Assembly (NCBI GenBank): GCA_035546175.1
Contig: DASZWW010000113.1
Coordinates: forward strand, 1-17,249
DNA length: 17,249 bases
Reading direction: 5' to 3'
Source: DASZFV01 sp035546175
Lineage (GTDB): Bacteria; Myxococcota_A; Polyangia; Fen-1088
A model generated the notes under the pieces. It searched no databases, was not told the DNA's origin, and saw only the letters and a program-made list of their open reading frames with translations. The position numbers were made by a program, and so were the translations under genes. Positions 1 through 6,899 of the stretch are shown here, piece by piece (within the stretch, counting starts at the first letter, position 1; each line of letters opens with the position of its first letter).

Positions 1-188
1 CCCGCGGCGCCCGCCGTGCTCGCGCCCGCGGCGCCCGTCGAACCGGCGGCGCCCGAGACGGCGCCCGTCGCGCCGGCCGTCCCGGCCTTGGCGGGCGGGG
101 CCTCGTTGCTCGAGCACGCGGCGGCGAGCGCCACGGCGCAGAGGCCCGACCACGCGACGTTCGCCCCCCGGCCCCGAGCTCGTGTCAT
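1..188 (-). CDS. putative lipoprotein, N-terminal part only (runs off the window edge)
   Basis: Reading the minus strand from the ATG at 188-186 gives an open frame to the window edge. It starts with a basic n-region (MTRARGRGANVAW), then a hydrophobic stretch (GLCAVALAAAAC) with a lipobox-like A-A-A-C, then SSNEAPPAKAG. About 35 residues rich in Gly, Ala, Ser and Thr follow (for example TGAVSGAAGSTGAAGAS), typical of the flexible linkers behind the lipid anchor in myxobacterial lipoproteins. The function-bearing part is outside the window, so no role can be assigned. The gene lies 72 bp downstream of the hemerythrin gene on the same strand. No strong ribosome binding site is visible before the ATG. 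Confidence 0.6.
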   Translation of the reverse strand, partial: MTRARGRGANVAWSGLCAVALAAACSSNEAPPAKAGTAGATGAVSGAAGSTGAAGASTAGAA

Positions 189-212
189 GCCGGGGATGCT
201 AGCGGCGGCCCG

Positions 213-240
213 AAAAAGGTCGTTGCACGGCCCCCACGAC
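213..240 (-). terminator. weak candidate Rho-independent terminator after the hemerythrin gene
   Basis: On the minus strand a 5-bp stem (GTCGT at 240-236 pairing with ACGAC at 223-219, 12-nt loop) is followed after CC by five T (217-213). The stem is short, so this is tentative. The T-run is conspicuous in such GC-rich DNA and sits between the hemerythrin stop and the next gene. Confidence 0.25.
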
Positions 241-260
241 GGGTGCACGGGGCGGCCGCG

Positions 261-746
261 TCAAACGGGCGCGCGGTTCTCCAGCTCCTCGGGCACCGTC
301 TCGCGTGCGTTGCCCCTCTCCTCGAGCTCCGACTGCTCGGCGCTCATGGCGTCGCCGACGTCCTCGAGCTCGTTCTCGTCGAAGAGCCGCATGACGCGCG
401 GGAACAGATCGCCCTCCTCCTGCTCGACGTGGTGCTCGACCTCGGCCTCCAGGATCTCGAGCTTCTCCTCGAACGTCTCGTCGTCGACGTCGACGTCGAG
501 CAGCGCGCCGAGGGCGCGCTTGATCGAGAGGTGATCCTCGAAGGTCTCGAAGGCGCCGTCCTCGGCCCCCTTCTCCCGGATGGCCGGGTAGAAGTGGTGC
601 TCCTCGATGGTCGTGTGGATGGCCAGCGAGTCCGCGAGCTGCACGAAGATCGCCTCCCTCTTCGCCGCGTCCTTCGTCCCCTCGAGCTTCGAGAAGAGGT
701 CCTCGACCTCGCGGTGCTGAGCTTCGAGCAAATCGATGGCGTTCAT
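261..746 (-). CDS. hemerythrin HHE cation-binding domain protein
   Basis: A 161-residue cytoplasmic four-helix-bundle protein. Candidate di-iron ligands in the HHE pattern are His11 (AQHREVE), His44 and Glu48 (HTTIEEHHFYP), His72 (EDHLSIK), and His105/His106 with Glu110 (EHHVEQEEGDLFPR). The C-terminus, after about residue 125, is acidic and probably extra to the fold. Known bacterial HHE proteins bind O2 or NO, or act in iron-sulfur repair (the YtfE/RIC group). This one lacks the ScdA-type N-terminal domain of YtfE. The start is set by a clear Shine-Dalgarno (GGAAGGGAG) just upstream of the ATG. The gene lies 153 bp downstream of the multicopper oxidase and its NsrR-type regulator, which supports a role in NO or oxygen handling by inference. 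A -24/-12-like promoter in the gap suggests it can also be transcribed separately. Confidence 0.9.
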   Translation of the reverse strand: MNAIDLLEAQHREVEDLFSKLEGTKDAAKREAIFVQLADSLAIHTTIEEHHFYPAIREKGAEDGAFETFEDHLSIKRALGALLDVDVDDETFEEKLEILEAEVEHHVEQEEGDLFPRVMRLFDENELEDVGDAMSAEQSELEERGNARETVPEELENRAPV

Positions 747-776
747 GAGCCGCTCCCTTCCTCTCGCGACCCAGAC

Positions 777-792
777 TGCGATTGCCGTGCCG
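777..792 (-). promoter_or_regulatory. sigma-54 (-24/-12) promoter candidate for the hemerythrin gene
   Basis: The minus strand reads C-GGCACG-GCAA-TCGCA. The sigma-54 consensus is TGGCACG-N4-TTGC(A/T). The invariant GG and GC are present with exactly 10 nt between them. A start of transcription near 766 would give a leader of about 20 nt carrying the GGAAGGGAG ribosome binding site, which is well placed. Not experimentally supported; GC-rich DNA gives chance matches. Confidence 0.4.
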
Positions 793-830
793 CCCCCGCC
801 GGCCCGAAACGTCGCGCCGGCGCGGCGCGT

Positions 831-862
831 GCGGTCACCGGTCGGGAACCGCCAGTTACCGC
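831..862. repeat. 32-bp imperfect inverted repeat between the oxidase and hemerythrin genes
   Basis: On the minus strand GCGGT-A-ACTGG, a 10-nt loop, then CCGGT-G-ACCGC form two 5-bp stems (one G.T wobble) separated by a single mismatch. It begins 38 nt after the multicopper oxidase stop, so it could end or stabilise that transcript, though no T-run follows. It also lies 40-70 nt upstream of the -24/-12 candidate, where an activator-binding site for the hemerythrin promoter would be expected. Confidence 0.5.
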
Positions 863-899
863 CCGCAGAACCAGGCGCGTCCGCCGTCGTCGCGACGCG

Positions 900-2387
900 C
901 TACTCCGACAGCTGCAGCATCCCCATCATGCCCGCGTCGGCGTGATCGAGGATGTGGCAGTGGAACATCCACATGCCGGGGCGATCGTCGTACTTGATGG
1001 CGAACTGGACGGTCTGCATCTGCGGCACGTCGTAGGTGTCGAGCCACTGCGGCGCCGGCAGCGCCGCGCCCGTCGTCGAGTCGAGCGGCTGGAAGAAGAA
1101 GCCGTGGACGTGGAACGGGTGATCGAACTGCATGGTGTTCTTCACCGTCCAGACCTCGGTCGTGCCGACCTTGGCCGGCATGGCCGGGGCCATCGACGCG
1201 GGCACGCCGTTGATGCCGAGCACGACGTCGCCGGTCGTCGTGTCCTGCGTGAGGCTGATCGAGCGCGCGATCGAGGTCGACGTGTCGAGCGGCTCGATCG
1301 TGCGCAGCGTGGCGGGCAGCGCGTTCGGCTCGACGTACGGCGCGTCGTTCGAGAGGGCGACGGTGAACAGATCGGCGGGCGGGATCATGTACGCCGTGCC
1401 GTAGCCGCGATCGTAGGGGATCCACCGGACGGTCGCCGTCGTGCCGGGAGCGCCCTTCGGCTCGACGACGACGTCGGCGCGCCCGCCCGGGACGACGAGG
1501 ATCATCTGCTCCTCGAGGGGCGCCGGGATGAGGCCGCCGTCGACGCCGATGAGCGTGAAGGAGCTCCCGTCGAGCGCGAGCTGGTAGAACTTCGACTTGG
1601 CGGCGTTGACGATGCGCCAGCGCTGGCGAAGGCCGGCGCGCGCGCGGATGGTCGGCTTGATCTTGCCGTTGACGAGCAGCGTGTTGCCCTCGCGCCCGAA
1701 CAGCGTGCCGAAGCCGCCGCCCGACGTCGACGTCGGGTCGAGGAGCGAGCCGTCGGGCGCCAGATCGATGTCGGAGAGCACGAGCACGAGATCGTCGCCG
1801 AAGGTGGCCGCCTGAGCGGCGTCGGGCTTGGCCGGGTCCTCGACGAGGATCGCGCCGTAGAGCCCGTCGCCCACCTGCGCCGCGGAGTCGACGTGCGGGT
1901 GGTACCAGAAGAGGCCGGCGTCGGGCACGGTGAACACGTAGTCGAACGAGCCGCCGCTCGGCACGGGCGGCTGCGTGTGCCCCGGCACGCCGTCCATGTT
2001 CGACGTCAGGCGGATGCCGTGCCAGTGCACCGTCGAGTCGTCTGGAAGGTGGTTCGTGAAGTGGGCGATGATCTTGTCGCCGACGTGCGCGCGGATGAGC
2101 GGCCCGGGGACGGCGCCGTTGTAGGTAAACGCCGGCGTCGTCGTGCCGGGCAGGAACGTCTGCGAGGCCACGCGCGCGTCGAGGTCGAGCTCGACGACGT
2201 TCGGCGTCGGATCGAGGTCGGGCGTCGTCGGCAGCGTGACCGCCTCATCCCAGCCGTCGGGCTGCGCGGGCCGCCCGTCGGGCGGTGGAGGCTCGACGTT
2301 CGTCATCGCTGGCGGCCCCGCGTTCGCGGCGCAGGCGGAGGCGCAGAGCGCCGCGGCGACCACGGCCTTCCGCGCGCGCGCGGTCAC
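900..2387 (-). CDS. three-domain multicopper oxidase (laccase-like), exported
   Basis: A 495-residue protein with all four copper-binding motifs: HWH at 121-123, HPH at 163-165 (WYHPHV), HPFHVH at 423-428, and HCH at 476-478 followed by His482 and Met487. The spacing Cys477+5 His and +10 Met is that of a type 1 site with axial Met. Length and motif order fit a three-cupredoxin-domain laccase/CotA-type enzyme that oxidises a substrate and reduces O2 to water, not a two-domain nitrite reductase. The N-terminus (MTARARKAVV, then AAALCASACAANA) is an export signal, possibly with a lipobox (A-S-A-C). The open frame continues upstream, but that part is antisense-like Arg-rich sequence overlapping nsrR. 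I chose the GTG at 2387 because it overlaps the nsrR TGA (GTGA) and has GAGGG in front. Coupling to nsrR suggests control by nitric oxide. The substrate is unknown. Confidence 0.93.
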   Translation of the reverse strand: MTARARKAVVAAALCASACAANAGPPAMTNVEPPPPDGRPAQPDGWDEAVTLPTTPDLDPTPNVVELDLDARVASQTFLPGTTTPAFTYNGAVPGPLIRAHVGDKIIAHFTNHLPDDSTVHWHGIRLTSNMDGVPGHTQPPVPSGGSFDYVFTVPDAGLFWYHPHVDSAAQVGDGLYGAILVEDPAKPDAAQAATFGDDLVLVLSDIDLAPDGSLLDPTSTSGGGFGTLFGREGNTLLVNGKIKPTIRARAGLRQRWRIVNAAKSKFYQLALDGSSFTLIGVDGGLIPAPLEEQMILVVPGGRADVVVEPKGAPGTTATVRWIPYDRGYGTAYMIPPADLFTVALSNDAPYVEPNALPATLRTIEPLDTSTSIARSISLTQDTTTGDVVLGINGVPASMAPAMPAKVGTTEVWTVKNTMQFDHPFHVHGFFFQPLDSTTGAALPAPQWLDTYDVPQMQTVQFAIKYDDRPGMWMFHCHILDHADAGMMGMLQLSE

Positions 2388-2836
2388 GCCGCCCTCGCGC
2401 GCAGCCCGGGCGCCCAGAGCGTGACGAGCTTCTCGCGACGAGGCAGATAGTCGGCGAGCGTCGACCCGTCGAGGACGGCGAGGAACGCGCGCTGCGCGCG
2501 CACGAGCGTGCCCTTGAGGCCGCAGGCGGGCGCGATCGGGCAAGTGTTGGTCGCCATGTCGAAGCACTCGACGAGGTCGAAGTGCGGCTCGGTGGCGCGG
2601 ACGAGCGCGCCGACGTTCACGTCCTCGGGCGCGCGCGCCAGGCTCAAGCCGCCGCCGCGGCCGCGGGACGCGCTCACGAGCTCGAGCTCCGTGAGCCGCT
2701 GCACCACCTTGACGAGGTGGGCGCGCGAGATGCCGTAGGCGCGGCTGATCTCGTCGACGGAGCAGCGCCTCTCGGGGTGCGAGGCGAGGTAGAGCGCGAT
2801 GCGAAGCGCGTAGTCGGAGAAGAGCGTCAGCTGCAT
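2384..2836 (-). CDS. nsrR: Rrf2-family iron-sulfur regulator, NsrR-like
   Basis: A 150-residue protein starting MQLTLFSDYALR, with an N-terminal winged helix-turn-helix (VDEISRAYGISRAHLVKVVQRL, then the wing SRGRGGGLSLA). The C-terminal cluster motif is Cys91, Cys99 and Cys105 (ECFDMATNTC, PIAPACGLK), followed by the NsrR-like RAFLAVLDGSTLADYL. Asp8, the fourth cluster ligand described for Streptomyces NsrR, is present. NsrR proteins carry an NO-sensitive Fe-S cluster and repress NO-detoxification genes until NO destroys it. The open frame extends upstream without family similarity. The ATG at 2836 matches the family N-terminus. It is co-transcribed with the overlapping multicopper oxidase, and an AT-rich repeat upstream is the likely self-operator. 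IscR is less likely given the cysteine spacing and the TLADYL tail. Confidence 0.88.
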   Translation of the reverse strand: MQLTLFSDYALRIALYLASHPERRCSVDEISRAYGISRAHLVKVVQRLTELELVSASRGRGGGLSLARAPEDVNVGALVRATEPHFDLVECFDMATNTCPIAPACGLKGTLVRAQRAFLAVLDGSTLADYLPRREKLVTLWAPGLRARAA

Positions 2837-2858
2837 GGACCACCCCCGCGGCAGGTTA

Positions 2859-2880
2859 ATATATATCTTACATATAACTT
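2859..2880 (-). promoter_or_regulatory. AT-rich tandem 11-bp repeat, probable NsrR operator and nsrR promoter region
   Basis: The minus strand reads AAGTTATATGT directly followed by AAGATATATAT. The two 11-mers agree at 9 of 11 positions and are spaced one helical turn apart. The NsrR half-site known from enterobacteria is close to AAGATGYATTT, and the second copy differs from it at two positions. The block (about 2854-2885) is a striking AT island in very GC-rich DNA, 23 nt upstream of the nsrR start and also upstream of the divergent lipoprotein gene. It contains TATATT, which could serve as a -10 element for nsrR. Confidence 0.55.
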
Positions 2881-2971
2881 TAAACGCCACCAGCCCCGTG
2901 ACGAACCAGTCGCCCCCTGACCGGGCCGCCCCGCCCCGCGTCACTACATTAGAAGGGCAGCGAGGTGGACC

Positions 2972-3421
2972 ATGGGGTGGATCAGGCGGTTCGCGGTGCC
3001 TTGTTTGTTCGGGCTCTCGCTGGTCGGGCCGGCGACCGGGTGCGCGTCGACGTCGGGCGGACGGGACGTCCACGGCTGGACGATGAACACGAGCCCCAAG
3101 CTGCCGACCGCGGACGGCAAGGTGAAGGTCCGCGTCGACGCCGTCGGCGATCACGTGGTGGAGCTGACGTTCCAGCGGCTCCCCGCGGCCGAGCGCGCGT
3201 TCGCGGGCGCGTCGATGTACATGGTCTGGCTCGTGCCACGCAACGCTCCGCCCCAGCCCATGGGCAGCCTCGACGTCGGGGAGGACCTCGAGGCCAAGGT
3301 GACGATCCGGACGCCCAACGAGAACTTCGACGTCCTCGTCACGGCCGAGGGGAGCGCCGACGCGACGACGCCGAGCCGCAACCGCGCCTTCGACGTCGCG
3401 ATCCGCAGCGGCGCCGCATAG
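2972..3421 (+). CDS. small lipoprotein with an RskA-like beta-sandwich domain
   Basis: A 149-residue protein with a signal peptide (MGWIRRFAVPCLFGLSLVG) and lipobox A-T-G-C with Cys24. The mature part contains MYMVWLVPRNAPPQPMGSL, then a Thr/Val-rich strand region and FDVLVTAEGSADATTPS. That layout (xVWLVP, a Pro-rich turn, a strand, then VTAE and xxPS) resembles the extracytoplasmic C-terminal domain of RskA-type anti-sigma factors, but no transmembrane helix or cytoplasmic anti-sigma domain is present. The similarity is by eye only. Its role is unknown. The start has GAGGTGG a few nt upstream. It diverges from nsrR and lies 32 bp before the DegP-like protease gene, probably in one operon, so an envelope function is likely. 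Confidence 0.75.
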   Translation: MGWIRRFAVPCLFGLSLVGPATGCASTSGGRDVHGWTMNTSPKLPTADGKVKVRVDAVGDHVVELTFQRLPAAERAFAGASMYMVWLVPRNAPPQPMGSLDVGEDLEAKVTIRTPNENFDVLVTAEGSADATTPSRNRAFDVAIRSGAA

Positions 3422-3453
3422 CGCGCGCCCGCGCGCGTGCCTACGTTACGGGC

Positions 3454-4980
3454 ATGGCGCGAGATCGAACGGGCCGGCGCGCTCGAGTGACCTCCGCCCT
3501 GCTCGCGACCGCCGCGCTCGCCTTGGGCGCCTGCGGCCGGCCCTCGCGTCCCGCGGTCGCGGGCGCGGCCCGCCCCGACGGCGTCTCCGTGCCCCGTCCG
3601 GACGGCGCGGCGGTGACGGCGAAGCTCGAGCCCACGGCGGAGGCGCAGGCGCTCTCGAACGCCTTCGCGGGCGCCGCCAAGGCCATCCGCTCGAGCGTCG
3701 TGCGCATCGACGTCGAGGGCCTTCCCCCGGACGCGATCGGCCCGCGCCACGCGCCGCCGGACCTGCCGGACTTCCTGCGCCGCTTCTTCGACCAGGAGGC
3801 GCCCGCGACGCCGCCGAGCGCGCTGCACGGCACGGGCTCGGGCGTGATCGTCGACGCCGCGGGCGACGTGCTCACCAACGGCCACGTCGTGCGCGGCGCG
3901 CGCAAGGTCACGCTCGAGCTCGCCGATCAGCGCAAGTTCTCGGCGCGCGTCGTCGGCACCGACCCGCTCACCGACGTGGGCGTCGTGCGCTTCGAGGGCG
4001 CCCCGCCGGGCCTCGTGGCCGCGCGCCTCGGCGACTCCGACAAGCTCCGCATCGGCGAGTGGACGATCGCCGTGGGCAGCCCGCTCGGCATGGACCAGAC
4101 GGTCACCGTCGGGATCATCAGCGCCGTCGGCGCGACGGGGACCCACTTCCGCTTCGAGTCCGGCGAGCGCGTGCGCAAGTACATCCAGACCGACGCCAAG
4201 ATCAACCCCGGCAACTCGGGCGGTCCGCTCGTCAACCTCGAGGGCGAGGTCGTGGGCATCAACACCCTCATCAACGTCGGCCCCGGCGGCAGCTACGGCT
4301 TCGCCATCCCCATCAACCAGGCGTGGCAGGTGGCGGGCGTCCTCATCAAGGACGGCCACGTCCGCTACCCGTACATCGGCGTGAGCGTGTCGACGCTCGG
4401 CGACGTGCCGAAGAGCCTGCGCGATCGCCTGGGCGGCAGCCTGCCGCCCGAGGGCGCCTACGTGGGCAGCGTCGCGCCCGGCAGCCCCGCCGACGGCGCG
4501 GGCCTCGAGGCCGGCGACGTCATCACCAAGATCGGGGGCCGCGCCGTGAAGACCGGCAGCGACGTCGTCACCGCGATCTCCGAGCTGCGCATCGGCAGCA
4601 CCGTGGCCCTCGTCTTCGCGCGCGACGGCCGCGCGCACACCATCGACGTCAAGGTGCGCGACTTCCCCGCCGAGCGCGCGCCCACCGCCGAGACCGGCCC
4701 CGCGCGCTTCGGCATCGCCCTGCAGACCCTCACCGACCCGCTCGCGAGCTCGCTCGGCCTCGCCCCCGACACGAGGGGCGCCGTCGTCACGGAGGTGGCG
4801 CCCGGCAGCGCCGCCGAGAAGGCCGCCGTCGCGCCCGGCGACGTCATCCTCGAGATCGACAAGCAGCCGGTCACGACCGCCGAGGACGCCGTCGCCCTCA
4901 TCCACGCGGGCAAGGGGCCGCGGCTCCTGCGCGTGACGAACGCGTCGGGCGCGCGCTACGTGACGCTGGCGCCGGATTGA
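3454..4980 (+). CDS. DegP/HtrA-family serine protease with two PDZ domains, lipid-anchored
   Basis: A 508-residue protein whose N-terminus (MARDRTGRRARV, then LLATAALALGAC) ends in a textbook lipobox L-G-A-C with Cys27. A trypsin-like domain follows with His144 (LTNGHVV), Asp174 (DPLTDVGVV) and Ser255 (NPGNSGGPL) as catalytic triad. PDZ1 spans about residues 306-400 (YIGVSVSTLGDVP, then GDVITKIGGRAV) and PDZ2 about 418-500 (GDVILEIDKQPV). The fold and order are those of DegP/DegQ, which degrade or refold damaged periplasmic proteins. Classical DegP is soluble, while this copy should be membrane-tethered, so it may act on envelope proteins. The open frame extends upstream through the preceding gene in a different frame. 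The ATG at 3454 is chosen because the signal peptide begins there. No Shine-Dalgarno is seen, but TACGTT lies 6 nt before the ATG. Confidence 0.93.
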   Translation: MARDRTGRRARVTSALLATAALALGACGRPSRPAVAGAARPDGVSVPRPDGAAVTAKLEPTAEAQALSNAFAGAAKAIRSSVVRIDVEGLPPDAIGPRHAPPDLPDFLRRFFDQEAPATPPSALHGTGSGVIVDAAGDVLTNGHVVRGARKVTLELADQRKFSARVVGTDPLTDVGVVRFEGAPPGLVAARLGDSDKLRIGEWTIAVGSPLGMDQTVTVGIISAVGATGTHFRFESGERVRKYIQTDAKINPGNSGGPLVNLEGEVVGINTLINVGPGGSYGFAIPINQAWQVAGVLIKDGHVRYPYIGVSVSTLGDVPKSLRDRLGGSLPPEGAYVGSVAPGSPADGAGLEAGDVITKIGGRAVKTGSDVVTAISELRIGSTVALVFARDGRAHTIDVKVRDFPAERAPTAETGPARFGIALQTLTDPLASSLGLAPDTRGAVVTEVAPGSAAEKAAVAPGDVILEIDKQPVTTAEDAVALIHAGKGPRLLRVTNASGARYVTLAPD

Positions 4981-5019
4981 CGACGCCGCGCCATCAGCGG
5001 GACATCATAGCCTGGGCTG

Positions 5020-6414
5020 CTAGTGCGACGTGTTCCAGCCGCCGACGTCGGCGACGAGGGCGTCGACCTCGGCGGGGCCCCACGAGCCGGCGTCGTACTC
5101 GATGGGAGGCCCCGGCAACGAGAGCGCGGGCTCGACGATGGCCCACGAGGCGTCGACGACGTCCTCGCGCGCGAAGAGCATGGCGTCGCCGCACATCGCG
5201 TCGCCGAGCAGCCGCTCGTAGGGGCCCATGACGCCGATCTCGCCCGCCGAGCGGCGCGTGACGGTGAGCGAGACGGGCTGGCCGGACATCTCCTCGCCGG
5301 GCTTCTTGGCGCGCGCGTCGATGGTGACGGCGACGTCGGGGCCCAGGCGGAAGCGCACGACGTTGCCGATGGGCGGCTGCGGCTCGGAGAACACGACGTG
5401 GGGCGGCTGCTTGAGCTCGACGGTCACCTCGGTGACGGTCGTCGCCAGGCGCTTGCCCGCGCGGATGTAGAACGGCACGCCCTCCCAGCGCCACGAGTCG
5501 ACGTGCAGGCACAGCGCGGCGTAGGTCGCGACGCGCGAGTCGGGCGCGACGTCGGGCTCGTCGTGGTAGCCGCGGTACTGACCGAGCACGACGTCCTCGG
5601 GCTCGAGGGGCCGCACGTTGCGCAGCACGCGCGCCTGCTCGTCGCGGATGGCCTCGTCGCGCGTGCCGCCCGGCGCCTCCATCGCCAGGTAGCTCACGAT
5701 CTGCAGCAGGTGGTTCTGCACGACGTCGCGCACGACGCCCAGCTCCTCGTAGAGCTTGCCGCGGCCGCGCACGCCGAAGCTCTCGGCCATCGTGATCTGG
5801 ACGTTCTCGACGTAGCGCCGGTTCCAGATCGGCTCGAGGAAGGCGTTGGCGAACCGGAAGAAGAGGATGTTCTGCACGGCCTCCTTGCCGAGGAAGTGGT
5901 CGATGCGGAAGACGCGCTCCTCGGGGAACACCGAGTGCACGATGGCGTCGAGCGTGCGCGCCGACACGCGGTCGCGCCCGAAGGGCTTCTCGAGGACGAC
6001 GCGGGCGTCGCGCGCCAGGCCGGCGCGCTGCAGCTGCTCGACGACGATCCCGAAGAGGCTGGGCGGGATGGCCAGGTAGTGCAGCGGCCGGCGCGCGTCG
6101 CCGAGCTCGGCGCGCACGCGCGAGAACGTCTGCGCGTCGGCGTAGTCGCCGTCGACGTAGCGCAGGCGCTGGGCGAGCTTGCCGAACGCGGCCTCGTCGA
6201 AGCGACCGTGCTCCATGATGCTGGCCCGGGCGCGCTCGATCAGCTGCTCGAGCGTCCACCCCGACTTGGCGACGCCCACGACGGGCAGCTCGAGGTGGCC
6301 GCGCCGCGCGAGGGCCTGGAGCGCCGGGAAGATCTCCTTGTAGGCGAGGTCGCCCGTGGCGCCGAAGAAGACGAGCGCGTCCGAGGGCGTGCGATCGCGC
6401 TCGACGGACCTCAT
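5020..6414 (-). CDS. zwf: glucose-6-phosphate 1-dehydrogenase
   Basis: A 464-residue enzyme that oxidises glucose 6-phosphate to 6-phosphogluconolactone with NAD(P)+, the entry step of the oxidative pentose phosphate pathway. The dinucleotide loop GATGDLA is at 18-24, EKPFG at 142-146, and the active-site signature RIDHFLGKE at 170-178 holds Asp172, His173 and Lys177. His235 in VQNHLLQ matches the second catalytic His. The usual R-K after the GxxGDL loop is replaced by AYKEIFPAL, a variant form of the N-terminus. Length is slightly below the usual 480-510. The gene starts 16 bp after the holin-like gene, so both probably share a transcript. It converges on the protease gene with only 39 bp between the stops. 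No gnd or pgl neighbour is in the window. Confidence 0.95.
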   Translation of the reverse strand: MRSVERDRTPSDALVFFGATGDLAYKEIFPALQALARRGHLELPVVGVAKSGWTLEQLIERARASIMEHGRFDEAAFGKLAQRLRYVDGDYADAQTFSRVRAELGDARRPLHYLAIPPSLFGIVVEQLQRAGLARDARVVLEKPFGRDRVSARTLDAIVHSVFPEERVFRIDHFLGKEAVQNILFFRFANAFLEPIWNRRYVENVQITMAESFGVRGRGKLYEELGVVRDVVQNHLLQIVSYLAMEAPGGTRDEAIRDEQARVLRNVRPLEPEDVVLGQYRGYHDEPDVAPDSRVATYAALCLHVDSWRWEGVPFYIRAGKRLATTVTEVTVELKQPPHVVFSEPQPPIGNVVRFRLGPDVAVTIDARAKKPGEEMSGQPVSLTVTRRSAGEIGVMGPYERLLGDAMCGDAMLFAREDVVDASWAIVEPALSLPGPPIEYDAGSWGPAEVDALVADVGGWNTSH

Positions 6415-6430
6415 CGCCGCAGCGCCCCGG

Positions 6431-6829
6431 TCACGTCGCCACGTGCTTGGCCCACCGAGCGTCCTCCTCGAGCGCGCGCCGCGTCCGCTTGAGAGGCTCG
6501 CGCACCCGCCGGCGCCACCCGATGACGCCCGCGACCAGGGCGACGGCCGCGACGCCGCCGCTCACGATGAGCCCGGCGGCCCAGCCCGGCAACACGCGCG
6601 CGAGCGCGAGCACGGCCGTCGCCAGCAGGAGGTTGACGGAGAGGAGCGCCGCGACGGCCGCCACCCCCAGCGCCCCGAACGCGCCGAGCCCCGCGCGCAG
6701 GTCCGCGCGCGCCTCCGTGGCCGCGAGCTCGACCTGCGTGCGCGCGAGCTGGCCGACCTCGCGCACCACCTCCTTGACGAGCTCGGTCGTCGAGAGATCC
6801 CTGGCCCTCTTCGGGTCGTGCTCTTCCAT
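6431..6829 (-). CDS. holin-superfamily (Holin-X/YqjE-like) small membrane protein
   Basis: A 132-residue protein. An N-terminal amphipathic segment (STTELVKEVVREVGQLARTQ, about residues 13-32) is followed by two transmembrane helices (about 48-76 and 83-105), then a basic, charged tail (WRRRVREPLKRTRRALEED). This is the layout of the family annotated as putative Actinobacterial Holin-X or YqjE, common in free-living bacteria and not evidence of a prophage. The biochemical role is unknown; members are often near stress or envelope genes. The upstream gap of 70 bp to the sigma-54 activator gene shows no clear ribosome binding site. The stop lies 16 bp before zwf. Confidence 0.8.
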   Translation of the reverse strand: MEEHDPKRARDLSTTELVKEVVREVGQLARTQVELAATEARADLRAGLGAFGALGVAAVAALLSVNLLLATAVLALARVLPGWAAGLIVSGGVAAVALVAGVIGWRRRVREPLKRTRRALEEDARWAKHVAT

Positions 6830-6899
6830 GACGCAAAACGTGGGGCCGCCCGCCCGGTCGCGGAAGGCCTCGGCTCCTCGTCGGCGCCGGCCACGACGA

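Noticed and set aside
193..208. GG-N10-GC arrangement just upstream of the partial lipoprotein gene
   Set aside because: Only the invariant dinucleotides match; the rest of the -24/-12 consensus is absent. It illustrates the chance rate in GC-rich DNA.
900..2387. Copper nitrite reductase as identity of the oxidase, suggested by the NsrR neighbour
   Set aside because: The protein has three domains and all trinuclear-centre histidines, including HCH, which two-domain nitrite reductases lack.
243..2450. 735-codon plus-strand open frame over the hemerythrin and multicopper oxidase genes
   Set aside because: It is antisense to two clearly recognisable proteins. Its product is Arg/Val/Leu-rich low-complexity sequence with no motif, as expected in GC-rich DNA.
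3151..4905. 584-codon minus-strand open frame over the protease gene
   Set aside because: The opposite strand has the full catalytic triad and two PDZ domains. This frame is an Asp/Arg/Ala-rich shadow.
5023..6492. 489-codon plus-strand open frame over zwf
   Set aside because: Shadow of glucose-6-phosphate dehydrogenase; no domain seen.
6431..6829. Prophage or lysis cassette suggested by the holin-like protein
   Set aside because: No endolysin, spanin or other phage genes nearby. This holin superfamily is widespread as chromosomal housekeeping membrane proteins.
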